From positions 10,748,913 through 10,812,912 of the forward strand of contig CM040450.1 of NCBI GenBank assembly GCA_022749755.1: DNA of 64,000 nt. Direction: 5' to 3'. Shown one piece after another: positions 12,256 to 25,265 of this stretch; the stretch's first letter is position 1, and the number at the start of each line of letters is the position of its first letter. This DNA is from Azadirachta indica. Its lineage: Eukaryota; Streptophyta; Magnoliopsida; Sapindales; Meliaceae. Both the position numbers and the translations under genes were made by a program. Under the pieces are notes generated by a model. That model was not told the origin of the DNA. It was given only the letters and a program-made list of their open reading frames with translations, and did not search any database.

Positions 12256-15015
12256 CAAATACGAAACAGACAAAACATACAACACAACATATAAAAAAAA
12301 CACTTCCTATTTTAAATACACGTTGTCTGATTTCGACAGCCAGATCAAAACTAAGTTCAACACGGCTCTCTTTATTACCTTTTTCCTTTTTTTATTTATT
12401 TTACTCAAATGACTGGTATATATAAATGGTGTTGTATTGATAATGGAAACAAAAATTACCGATAATATGATAACAAATATATTTATTTTCTATATAAGTA
12501 TTCCTTAATTAATTAAATAAATTATTGCTAAAAGTATTGCCTTACAGTTTTGACCAACGCTTGAGGTATTATCATTATGTATAGCAAAATTATTATGTAC
12601 TCGTAACGTTATTTAATTATTATTCGATAAGAATTTATTGAAATATGTTACACTTCCGTATCATAAAAGACTCTCTTCTCTTGTTTTCAGAGGCACGTGT
12701 AATCAACATCTTATTGTCTACAATGATGCATGTATATATAAATTAAAGAAAATGGAGTAACATTTGTAGAAGGTTCCATAGCACTAGGGAAACTTCTTTT
12801 GGTAAGCTTGCACTCTGAAAATTATTAATTATAAAAATAAAATAATCAAAACCCAGTTCAAAAGTCCAAGCAAAAATATAAATATGACTGCTGATTTCTT
12901 TGGTTCATACAAATTAATTAGAAAATTAACTTACTTCGATTACAGTGTATTAAATATTATCATTACAGCCATGTATATCTGTCGGCCACTTTTGACGGTA
13001 GGAACTCTATTGGGATAATTAAAAGTATTATCTTGAAATTATCAACGTTAATTTAATTAAATACGTGGGTTATTCTACACGAGTGTGTTAATTAAATATT
13101 ATTTACCTTGCAAGCTTTTTATGTCAAAACCTGGCTAAAAGTTGTAAAGTTACTAGGTATTTTATTATAAAAAATTTTGGTATTATTCGTTCAATTTCAT
13201 AATCTTGTTTAGACTTAAGCAATTTAAATATTATTATTTGAATCATTATTTAAAGTTTAACTATTTAAGAGTATTGATGTGAAATTGCAACTCTCACCTT
13301 ATATTAGAATATATTTGATCATATTGTCAAGTGTGTGGATTTTGTGGAATATTAAAATTAAATTATAATTATTTGAAAGATAATAATTACTGGATATTTA
13401 ATTTGTGTACTTCAAGCTACATAATATACTCTCTTTCAAAAAAAAAAAAAGAAAAAATACACAATATACTAATTAATTGACCATTATATCTATTATTATT
13501 ATGATTATAATTAATACATATTAATTTATTTATGATTTTGGTTACAAATTATAGTTTAATGCATCATTATGTGTATACAAATTAAAATTTAATGGTTAAT
13601 ATTAATTTTTGTGACAATAATGGCAACTCAAAGTCTTATTCTATAAAAATGAGAGCCCTTAATATTTGAAAGATGATAAATTTTGTAGAATTTTTTTTCA
13701 TATGATTATTATTAGAGAAAATAATTATATATTGTTCTAAGATTTTATATTGGAAGTGCACTCTTATAAAACCAAGCTATTATATCTTACAAGTTAGATT
13801 ATTATAAAATTTTATTTATTCCTGGACATTGTCCTAGAGGGGCATGATCTTTTCTTCAGACCAGTATTTTTAGCATGCCTTAACTTATATTTATAAACTC
13901 GTATATTTTATTCTTATGATTGAAAAATCCATCATAATCAATATTTTCAACTAGAAATAAATTCTAATAATTTGAAAGAGAATGTTAGACAACTCAAATA
14001 TTATCTTTTTAATGGTAATTTATCACGTATTATTTTATATATTCTTCAGCAATAATTTATAGAATTTCTAAGATTTCATTTCAGTCTCCCTCATTTACAA
14101 GAATATATTCCATGTTTGTTGAATGGGTAATATTCCTTATTTCTTATCAACATAAAATACCTGAAATTATTCATAATTTAGACATCCTCTTTTAACAATT
14201 GCATATTTAAACTTACGATTAAATGTAGAATATTTTTTTTATTTTAATCAAATACTGTAATTTCCAAATTATCTGCAAATTCATAAAAAGTGTTGGAAAG
14301 AAAAATTTCCTAAACGCAACAAACTTAATTTCCTTCTAATCTAGAATTGATTCACTATATATATTTTAATTTTAATCACAAAATAATTGATTGAACCTTT
14401 TATACTTAATGTGAAATAACTATAAGAAAAAAGGCCAACTTGATGTCTTCATTTTCAAAAGTAGTTTTTCAAAGTACTTAATCAGATGTTAAAATAGAAA
14501 AATGAGAATTCTGGTTTTTGTTTTACAAAATGGTGTCAAAAAAAATATTTTTAAAAAATACCAGTCCTAAAATTTATAGGTTATTATTCAAAAATCAAGT
14601 AATAATGTAATTTAAAATTGACAAGTATAGAGTGACTTTAAGAATTTCCCAAAAAGGTCCAAAAAATGACTTTAAAAATTCGTTTAATTTTAAAATAAGT
14701 AAATAGAATATAAAAAAAATATTTCTCCCTCTTCTCTCTCTCTTTAACCTCTAAGTTGTTCATTTTCGTTGATACTAGCGTCTTGATAGTACCATGTAGG
14801 CTGATAAAGTTTGATTATTATTTATTCTTTTTTAATTAATAGTTGAATTAATTGATTTGGCTGATGTAATTATAGATATCAACTTGAATTTGTAGATTTA
14901 AAATATTTGTTTGTGGAATGAAGTATTGGTGTGACATTTATAAAGCATAAAATATATCACATGACGTAAAAAAAAAGCACAATAATTTAATGTAGTACTC
15001 CTTCAAGTCAGGTGA
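12256..15015. other. AT-rich intergenic DNA
   Basis: No gene, RNA gene or clear repeat supported over 2.8 kb, apart from short A/T homopolymers such as the A-run near 13438. Confidence 0.5.
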
Positions 15016-15300
15016 TTTTAATTAGGGAGAATGTTCATTACTCCTTTACATTTTAAATTAATACTCCATTACTCTCTATATTTTTTTTTAATATCCCATC
15101 ATTTTCTTGACTTTTTTTTTTTTTTGATTTTGTCTTTCAGTTTAATTAGTTTATAAAATAGTAAAATCGAAAATATTTAAAATATTAAAAGATAAAATCA
15201 AAATTTAAGAGCGTGATAGGATATTAAAAAAAATATAAGGGGATAATGAGATTTTAGCTAAAAAAAATAGGAGAGTAATGGATATTCTCCCTTTTAATTA
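15016..15300. repeat. MULE-like MITE with perfect 9-bp target duplication
   Basis: The element occupies 15025-15291 (267 bp). Both ends begin gggagaat in inverted orientation. The arms stay alignable for about 80 bp, including cattactc and aatatcc-tatca blocks. The flanks carry ttttaatta at 15016-15024 and again at 15292-15300, a perfect 9-bp duplication. A 9-bp duplication is typical of Mutator-like elements. No transposase is encoded. Confidence 0.85.
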
Positions 15301-15574
15301 TAATTAAATAAAAAATAAATAAAAGTGAAGGTTTAAGAGAAATTTCAAGAGAAGTAGTATTACTCATAACTTAATATCACACTAATATATTAAATCAAAC
15401 TTAACTCTAGTTTGTTAAATCAGTTAATTAAAAAATTAGTAGTGAGGAATAGACTACCCTCCTTAAATAAAGATACATATCCTTGAAAATTTTGCAATAT
15501 TTTCCTACAATCACACCCATAGCTAGTTCTTCAACCGAGTGACAAACTATGATAAAAATAATATCCACCATTGA
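15301..15574. other. Intergenic DNA
   Basis: Nothing recognisable between the MITE and the possible LTR-element remnant. Confidence 0.4.
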
Positions 15575-16270
15575 TGCAGCCACCCAACAATGTCTCCACC
15601 TTGGCCAAAATAAGCTCCATATCGCTTAGAAATCATTGGAATGAATCGTGTCTATAACTCCTCTACTTCAATATTCACTTTACCAAGATCAAAACTCCTT
15701 AAGGCTTCAGTATGAGAATCAATAAATCAGTCTCTTTTTCGGATATCAAAAATCTCGTATTAACTAATCCACTACCTTGTAACTTCAATATCATTTAATA
15801 TAGTCGCAAAAGCGTGTTCAAACATTGAGATTTATAAAGTATTAAATAAATCACACAACACAAAGAAAAGACAATATCTTAATATAGTTCATCTGCGATA
15901 GGATTATATCTATATATAAGAGATAAATTCACTATAATAGTTAAAGCAAATTATAAGAATATAAACACAAATAACTCAACAGTATATTGGTATGCTAAAC
16001 TAGTCAATCACCGTATAATGTCAATTATTGTGTAATTTAAATCACTATTTCTATATTTTCTTTTAATAACATCATTTGTGCAACTCCTCACATCTCTTCT
16101 CTCATATTTTAAATTGATTCTTGAATCCTCCTTATATATTACTTATAGTTCTACTCTTAATTTTACCAACCAGCCTATTGATTAAGTTAAGTCATTTATT
16201 AATTTACCTCGAGCTCCTCCTTTAACAAGTTATTTCTTTAACAAAACCTAGTATAAAGAAATAGACTAAG
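15575..16270 (-). mobile_element. Possible LTR-retroelement remnant
   Basis: On minus, near 15580-15606, the string ccaaggtggagacattgttggg resembles the junction of a copia polypurine tract with an LTR start. The flanking sequence up to about 16270 is less AT-rich than its surroundings and reads like decayed element DNA. No continuous coding frame or LTR partner was found, so the call is weak. Confidence 0.25.
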
Positions 16271-19200
16271 AAACTTCTTTAAACAAGGATAGAAATCATC
16301 TTTGAGAAAAGAGTAATATTTTTAACATTAAATTTGTCTTGAGTTGGAATTTTATATTTTGTACATTAACTAGGAAGGGAATAAGGTGGCTGTTGCCCTA
16401 GTTTGATTTTGGATAATTAGATTTAGAAAAGTTTACAATTTATTTTCTTAGAATTTTCTGTTAACTTTAATGTTGAATGGGTTAGTTGGATTATTATTGT
16501 GGTTATGGAGATAAACTTTGTTCTATATATTTAATTTTAATTTGTTGGAATTAAGTTAAATTTTAGGTGACTAAATACGAAAAAAATGAAAGAAAATAAT
16601 AATAGGGAAAGAAAAGGAAAAAAATTTAAAATAAAAAAAAGAGAAAAGAAAATTAAGAAGAAAGGAAAATTAATTTTTTATTAATTTAATTGTATAATTG
16701 TAAATTTACTTAATTTTAATTAGTTAACTTTAATAAACAACCAACGATGTGGGCCAGGAGTGATGATGATTTACAATCAATCGTAGTATAGATTGAATTT
16801 GTTAATAAATAAAGGGACAAATGGAAATTAACCTTAAATTTTTTACAAGTAAAAATATTTTATTTTTTACTCTGTTCATTAAAAATGCAAATATATATAA
16901 TTTTGTTTGTCCAACATGATCAATAGTTTTAATTTGTTATTACCATTGATGTAATAAAAATAAATTAAATAAAGGTCCCATCAATACATTTACATCATTT
17001 TGTCTGTCATTGTCTCTTTATTTATTGTAGAACGTAGATTACACATCTCTTTTTCATCACATAACTATCATCATGGATGAATAAGAATATGACATTTTAG
17101 AAATTCAATGATCACGGTCAGTTTTGGTTGCCCTCATCTGAACAATATTAATCACTGTAATAGATTCTATTTCATTCACTGTCGTCCTTAAATAATTTTA
17201 AAGAATATAATAAAACTCATTGTACTTTAGAAAAACTAATTCCTACGGTGGAAAATTAATTTATACTTCTCCTGAAATTTAAAAAATTTATAAATAATTG
17301 AAAAGTTTAAGAAAATTTACAGACTTTTTTTGGACTCGTAGCTGACTAACCTTACTAATTAGAATGATAAAAATACTTTTTAACACTTGAAATTTATGAA
17401 TAAAAAATGATAAATTTAATTTAAATTTATTTACTCTAAAAAGTTTTTAAAAATTTAGAAATTTAATAAATTAAAATTTTAGTTTGAATTTAATTCATAA
17501 AAATATAATTTGAATTTACTTAATGAAAAATTTCGTCTAAATTTAATTAAATTATAAATTTAATTACTATATTTTAGAAAATATACATTTTTGTCAATAT
17601 TTCAATAAATATGATTTTTGTAAAAGGATTTTATAATTTTATTTTGATGTTAAAATAAGAAAAATAAAAATATATAAATTAATCTTTAAAAAATGAGAGA
17701 GGAGAGTTTTATTTTACCAAATTTTTCATAAAACTGACGTCAAATGACAATTAACGTCAATTAATTAATAGTTCATGGAAGGTAAATGTGGGTTTTCGTA
17801 TTCTCATAAGAGTAAATTTATTAATTCCCTTCGTACAGTATGATTGACAATCTTACATTTAAAAGGAGAAGAAGAAAATTAATATAAAATAAAATAAAAT
17901 AAAATAATACAAAATTTTGTAATAATAGAATTATTTGATAGATTACTAGATCTTGCCAAGATTACAATACAGCGTTTATAATAATAAAAAAATTGTAATT
18001 TGTTGAATATAAAATTTAACAGGCTTCGTGATAGTAAGATATATCCTATTTATATCATTTTTATTTTGTAGTGTGAGTCTCAAGAGAATTTTATTATTGG
18101 TTAAGTGAATAATTATATTAATTTTTTTTTTGTGGATGTACATATACATTTTCAACGTGTACTTAAATTGTGCTGAGTGCGATATATAATTAAATTTTGT
18201 CAATCAAACAAAAAATAAGTAGCAGGCCTATATCGCAAATATGTCAATAAATCTCATGTTTTTTATTTTCAATTTCTTTTCGAGTGGGAGTGAGACTGAT
18301 AATGTTTCCAACCACTCTCCAAATTGATTTCATTTTTTACGGTTTTTACATCAAATGAAAATAATAAAAATGCTTTCTATGATGTGAGTTTTCATAAACA
18401 TCCATATCTATTGCTTGATTTGGTACGGTTTTTAGAAAAACAATGGACATATATATATATATATATGTATACTTTTTGTATAATATGATTTGATAATTTC
18501 TTTTGACTTACTTCAAAATTAATCCTCATAAATTTTCATTTGTTATATAAATACTAACTTTTTTATTACTCAAATCGAGTAATTTTTATTTCAATTACGT
18601 ATGAAAATATTTTTCTTCAAATTTAATTAGACCATGGGAAAGTAAAGAGTCACCATCAACATTAAAAATTTAAATACAAAATATATTTTATATAAATACA
18701 TTTGAGTATTTTTATTATGAATATGGCTTAAATAAATATTAGTTCTATAATTTAATTTGTTAAAAAACTATAAGAGAATGTATGATGTATTTGGTGTCGC
18801 TTGTTCAACTTTTAACAAAATTTATCTATTCGTTCAACTTCTATTTTATAGTAACTGTAATTTTAAATTACAATTATTAAATCTTAAATATACCCTTAGC
18901 CAATTGTAATAATAATTTTTGTATATAGTATGGTTGATAGTGACGAAATTATTTATCTAATTAATTGAAACATTAATTTTATATATAAAAGGAATTAATT
19001 AATGAGATAGGTATTACGTAATGCATGATGCAAATAATTTAATGCATGTAAATGACCAGTTGTAAAGCTAGCTAGGAAATCACCTTGTTGATTATTCTCT
19101 GCGGTAGTTAGTTGGTCATCGATCACATCAAATGAAAAAGAGAAAAGATTTATTATTAGTTTTTTAGAACTTGAATTTGATTAGATATTTAAATGTGCAC

Positions 19201-22200
19201 ATCAATAATATAAATCATTTAGCCGTGGCTATAATTCTTTTCGATGTTAGCTCATTATTTTTATCTAGTGCATGACTAAATTTAAAATATAAATAAATCT
19301 GAATAAGATATATATTTATTTATTTTTTTATGCATAATATTTATTTAAGAATATGCAGTTAATAAAGTGCTGATTTAAACATTCATATTAAGTGTCTGTT
19401 TTTTTTTAAAGCCTAAATATATTTTAATTTTATTTATTAAATGTTTAAAATTGTTTGTTTGTAAATTTAATATTGAAAAACTTAATAATTATGGCTAAAT
19501 AAAAAAAATAACATTTTTAATTTGATGCTGAAATCTGAAAGTGAAATAACTAGTTTTCTTATATATTTATATTCAAACATAAAAATTTTCCATTTTAATA
19601 TAATTATATTAAGTTTTCAATATGCAAATCCTTGCAATATTTAAAAGTAGAAAATTATATTAAGTGTTAAAATTCAAACTTTTTGCTAAATTTATTAAAC
19701 AAAAGTATCTTATTTTCATTATTATATATTAAGCTAAAAATAAACATTTTAAATCATTTGTTCAATACCAAGATTACTGTCATATTAAAGTAAATTAAAT
19801 GACAAATCAGAAAACAATCCAAATGGTGATAGGCATTTGGTATATCACTCTAAAGCAATACAAAAAAAATTGTAATCAATCAAACTAAAATTTGACACAT
19901 GCATTCATTTTTTACATGTAATCTATATGGTGTTTAAATCTTGATATATATGTGTGTGTGCATTTTCTTTGTGGTGGGGTTGTATTCTTCCGTCATCTAG
20001 AAAGTAAACCTACTCTTGGAAAGTTAATTTTTTGCCTTCCAACAACTTTTGCTCCCCAATCAAAACTCATAAACTCATTTATATTTATCCAAGTGCTACA
20101 TCTATATCACTATATAGTCCTAATTTATATGACTTAAGCAAAATAATTTTGAAATCCTTAATTATTTCCTTATTCGAATGCATGTAACACGATTTGTTTT
20201 TTTTTTTGAATTGTGTATTTATAAGAAAAGACTGGTTGATTGACCTAATAATAAAATCTTTTAAGATAGTACCAATAATTTAGATTGCCAATTTTCTTAT
20301 ATTACATCATATCACATCAAAATTAGAGAGAATTTAGTTTATATTCATGTACTGTGTGAAAAGAAAATTTTAACTAAATAAAATTAATGTGTTGCTCCCC
20401 ATAGTTTTTAGACTTTTTTAATAAAAAATTGAGATAGACTTTTTATCTTAATAAAATTAGAAGTAATGTGTTATATTTTTTTTGAGGAGATAAATTTGGC
20501 CAAGTTTACTAGATGAGTCCATAAGAGCATGCAATATTCTAAGGGCTGGTAGCGAGTTGTTGCGCTGTGAAAGGATATACACCAACCCTAATTTTGTCAT
20601 CTTGTATTATTTTATATGATTATTTTATCTTTTTATTGAGAGGATATTATCGCATATACTCTTTATTTGATTTGATTTTTTGGAGTAATTAAATATTACA
20701 CATATAAATTGTGTTGGAGCATGCCTCCCTGATTTTTTAAAAATTCTTTAATACTAACCGCTATTGTACATTTTACTATCTATAGCATAAACCAAGTCAT
20801 TCTATAAGTCGATTTGGTAAATAAAACCATTTACATTAGTTTAATGGTTTTACGATAGTTTAAATAATAATGCATATACACATTGGCCAGTTTTTTAAAT
20901 TTAGAATTTTTAAAGCATGTAAAATATAATTGCTTATTTGTCAGTGAGATTTTCCTAAAATTGGAGATCTTTGACAACTTTCCAAATTGTTTAGAGGTAA
21001 AACCGACTTTGGAAGAGAGTTAAGATGAATTTGTGGAAAATAGGATAGGAAAGGGAAAGAAATTATTTTTCAATTTATTAATAGGATTGAGATTGATTTA
21101 GTACTCTCTATCTCATTCCCAACCTATTTTGTTATATGTAAATGTTCCTAATATATTCAAGAGACTTGATCATTTTACTATATTCCTATATGTTTGTGCA
21201 TGTGTTTATATATGTGCGCGTGCCTATATTAGTCCCTTAGATCAAACCATTAGATTTTTAATAGTTGTGATTAAATATAATATATGTAACTGATACATAA
21301 TTAATATATTATAATCAATATACATGTGATATAAATTTAATTTTTATATAAACTAAAGTTTTTTATGGTAATTGTTAAACAATATATTGCATGGTTACTT
21401 TATATTATTCAAAGATATTGTTTTAATATTTAATAATAATTTTTATTTAGAGTAGTCCTATAATTTTTTAAAAAAATTTTTTTTAAAATTTAAAATTTAT
21501 TATTATTAAAATTAATAAATATAAATTAAGAAAATAGAGCAATAAAGTGGTAATTGGAGATCATTCCATACGAGAATTTTTCGTACTTAACTCATTAAAT
21601 TTATTGAGAAATAAAATGAGAAATGGAGATTTAATAGAAAATGAATTGGGGATTAAATTATTTAATCCCATTGTTATCCTCACTCATCCCATTGTTATCC
21701 CTAATTTGCTAGTTTTAAATTATTTAAGGTGGGATCAACAATAGTACATTAAATGAATTGCTACAAACATCTAAAATTTGAAATTTTACTTTCATATTTT
21801 AACTTTTGCATTTTATGTTTGAAGTTTTATGATAAAATTTTTAATTTTACATAAAATATTCCAAATTTAATATTGTAAACTAAGTGCATGTACTGTTCTA
21901 TGATAAATATCACATAGCCAATTCCATGTAAACTAATATTTATTATATCAAACTTTATAGGTATTTGCTATTAAGATGTCAAATTTTAGTATTTTTTTTT
22001 AAATTATTTGAGAGTAACATTTTATTACGAACTTTTAATCAAAACTTTTTTGTCCAGACCATAGTGGGTCTTAAAAGAGAACTAGTAAGGTGACATATTG
22101 GACCCATGGACCAGTAGCTTCGATTAACATCTTTATTCTCATAATTTCAAGCCTTGACATACTAGTTTTGGGCTACTTCAACACAACCTCAAATTGCACT

Positions 22201-24089
22201 TTAAAAGCTAATTTAATCATAGAGACTTTAATTGAATGAAATTAGTCAAATTTAATGATTAACAACTGTGAATTTAACTTATCTGTTTATTTCTTGAGTA
22301 ATATTATGTTTTTCAATTTTTATCTTAAAAGTTTTATCTCAAATAACTTAGAAGCTACACATTTTTTTTAACCATATCAGTGCATATATTAATTAGTGTT
22401 TTAAGCTATTATATTTTAAATTAATGAAGATTAATATATGAGACGATATAATAGTGAAAAGTTAACTTTATTTATTTAAAAATTTTATGATATAAATTGA
22501 TAAACATAATATTTCTCTTATTTATTTGAGAGATATAGTGAAAAATATTAAGAATTATTTATTAGAATATTGTATCTTTTATGCATAAATTCAATAGAAA
22601 AGATTTACTATTTAAAATATTTTTTATTATGCTTATGATTGTTAATATTTTTATTGCTTTCCATTTTAATTTAAAAACGACAAATAAAAAGTTAAATACT
22701 AGTAATTTTTATGAATATCACACATTAAGTAATTGGAAGTCTTGATAGAATCTAATCTGATATTAATTTGGGTGAATTCTATCTTTACTATGGGAAACTC
22801 TACCTCTACTTACGGTAAGAGAAAATTTAATCTCCACACGCTATTAAAAGGACTTGAACTCTTGTTCTCTACTAGAGGGCAAAGATATAAATGGTGGTTA
22901 GTCAATACTCGTAATTAATTCTTACAATACTCATAATTTGTGTAAAAAATAGGAGCAAAGATATTTAGGAACCGACATCCGTCTAATTTATATTTTATCA
23001 TCCATTTAAATGTTTTCTAAGATGAATACTAAAGGGTACAAAACATGCCAAACAAACAAAGTTAATTAAGTTAGCTTTAATTTTGAATTCGTACAACGCA
23101 TGCTCACAACTACAGGTTATGCAGGAGTTTAACTTATTTTTTATAATATTTTTAAGCAATAAATTTGAAAGGAATTGGATTTATTTCTTTATTATTATAT
23201 TATTTTTTTAAAAAAAATCTATGCTAAAATATATGTCATGAATAGAGTACATAATTGGGTTGATGTCACCTTATCAAACTTCTGAAATGATTTATTATAT
23301 TTTCATATAAAGACTATTAATTTCACATCATATTTTTATATTGGATAGCTTGTGGCCATGTGTTAAGCTTTGTGCTCAAGTTGCCGATAGAGAAGGAAAA
23401 AGGAGAACAAGGAAAGGAAAAGAAAAATTAGTACAAAATAAAAGAATAATAAAGAAATATAAAGGGAGCAAGATAAACCCTCTGGATGTAAAACATTTGG
23501 TACTCTTAAATCATTTCAATTCTAATAGTCCGAGTGGCATGAGAGATACTTGATGCTTTCAAGTAATTTTAAATTTTGAGTTCGACTAACAGTATAAGAT
23601 AATAATTTAATATTTGGTAGGTAAAATTTTTCACCTTATCGTAAATTTTCCTTAAGAAAAGAATAATGATATATATATATATATTCAAGAAATTTGAGTT
23701 ATTTTTTTATCATTAGTCAATTTGTTTCGTTGTGAACATAAATAGACAATTTTTCTTTTGTAGTGACATAAATGAGATTTTATTATTACAATTACTTTCA
23801 AATAGTAAAAATATTATTTCTAAATGATATAGAGTTTTATAACTAGTGATAAAAAAAATTTGTCATTATGAATATAATTTTTTATATTTTTAGTATCTTT
23901 TAAACTAATTTAGAAATTCTATTTTAAAAAATGAATTGTTTACAAAAAGAAAATGAGATTCTTAATATTTTTAGTTTTATTATTGTTGATCAAATAACTG
24001 TATATTTATTATTATTTAAGATTTCTAAGTACAACATCTATTTAATATATTTTTAGTTGTCCGTCTAATTTATTCATAGATATAAGAGT

Positions 24090-24123
<34 letters not shown>

Positions 24124-24130
24124 AGAGAGA
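16271..24130. other. Long AT-rich gene-free stretch
   Basis: About 7.9 kb with no supportable gene. The open frames at 17976-18203 (-), 19952-20137, 21547-21744, 22733-22918 and 23341-23553 (+) lack family motifs. The last begins MDSLWPCVK and is lysine/arginine-rich, but has no support. Near 21210-21360 there is a segment resembling the core of the family 1 MITEs without a clear partner arm. Confidence 0.5.
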
Positions 24131-24364
24131 GGGAGGAAAGATCACAACTTCTTTCTTTTACATAATTTTTGTATTATTTTAGACCATTGAATTTACATAC
24201 ATCTAATAATTAAAACTGAATCTAATCATATAATTAATGTATAATTAATGCACCATAATTAATGTATGTATTATATTTATCTCAATCACTAAATGTAATT
24301 AAATTCAATGGTTTACAAATATGTAAAAATTTGTGTGGAAAAAAAGGAACCTTGATTCTTCCCC
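24131..24364. repeat. MITE-like element, family 1 copy c
   Basis: The left arm (gggaggaaagatcacaac, then ttttacataatttttgta, then accattgaatttacat) is mirrored by the right arm (ggggaagaatcaaggttcc, then acacaaatttttacat, then accattgaattta, read on minus). The interior shares aatctaatcatataattaat with the copy at 1768-1996. About 234 bp, with no coding capacity. It lies about 520 bp upstream of duplication arm 2. Confidence 0.65.
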
Positions 24365-24887
24365 ATATATATGGTGTTTGTATGCAGCAGGTTTGATTCT
24401 ACTAATTTCTATTGAATTAACTGTTAAAATAAAGTTAAAAAATTTGTTTAGAAATACTCATTTTTTATATAACTTTTAAAATAAAGTTAACATATACAAT
24501 TTTTATTTTGTAACATCTGTGACTTCAAATTTACAAAACTCAACCTCAAATACACCATAATTTGGAAATCAAAACTTGAGTCTCTCACAAAACACTTTTC
24601 TTTTGCGAACACGATTTAAGTTCGAGTACAATAGGTAAATATGTCAAACCCTCCAATTCAACAGGGCTAAAAGTGTCAATATGTAAATATGTCAATCTAT
24701 TTCTAGTTATGCTAAACCATTCGGATTAGAAGGATTAACAGCAATAATTCAACAGAGTCAGTGGGATATATTTAAAGGTTCAAATAATCCAAAAATAAAT
24801 AAATAAATATTGATTATTTTTTTAAAATAACTAAATTCAATGTAGTAATAATGTATTCACCCTTTATTTTAGTGCAATTTCGTCCCC
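24365..24887. other. Intergenic DNA upstream of duplication arm 2
   Basis: No gene or clear repeat. Similarity to the region upstream of P450 copy 1 stops near 24888. Confidence 0.45.
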
Positions 24888-24959
24888 ACTCAGCTGTGTC
24901 TTGCTGTAAGTAAACCTTGGATGGTGACAAAAATAAACTCAGTTGGTAGAGAACAAAAG

Positions 24960-24965
24960 CACGTG
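24960..24965 (+). promoter_or_regulatory. G-box in CYP94C copy 2 promoter
   Basis: CACGTG in aaaagcacgtgg, 301-306 bp before the ATG. Sequence and spacing match the copy 1 G-box, although the surrounding promoter has diverged. Confidence 0.65.
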
Positions 24966-25149
24966 GTGAATATCAATATAAATTAGCTTATATTAACAGA
25001 AGAACAAGGGATTTGTCTAGTAACTGACGTTTGTTCTTTAATTAGTATACAGTTTTATTAAATTTAATTCTCATTCTTTATTATACAATTATTATTATTA
25101 TTTTAAATCAATATTTTGCACTAAAGAGTTGAAGACTATTGTAATTGAT

Positions 25150-25159
25150 AATATAAAAT
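25150..25159 (+). promoter_or_regulatory. Candidate TATA box of CYP94C copy 2
   Basis: aatataaaat, 107-116 bp upstream of the ATG and conserved with copy 1. This implies a 5' leader of roughly 75-85 nt. Confidence 0.5.
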
Positions 25160-25265
25160 GGAGAATTAATCACCTTCAATTGCGCTGTTGTCTCTCTCAT
25201 TAATTGGTCTCTTCAAACTCTAATCTTTTTGCCCTTTCTCTATCATCTGTTTACTTTCTCCATTA

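Noticed and set aside
21547..21744. 65-codon open frame with repeated FNPIVILTHPIVIPN-like text
   Set aside because: The internal repetition comes from a short DNA duplication (cccattgttatcc). There is no other support.
23341..23553. 70-codon basic open frame
   Set aside because: No recognised family, no promoter context, and a lysine-rich composition expected from AT/AG-rich DNA.
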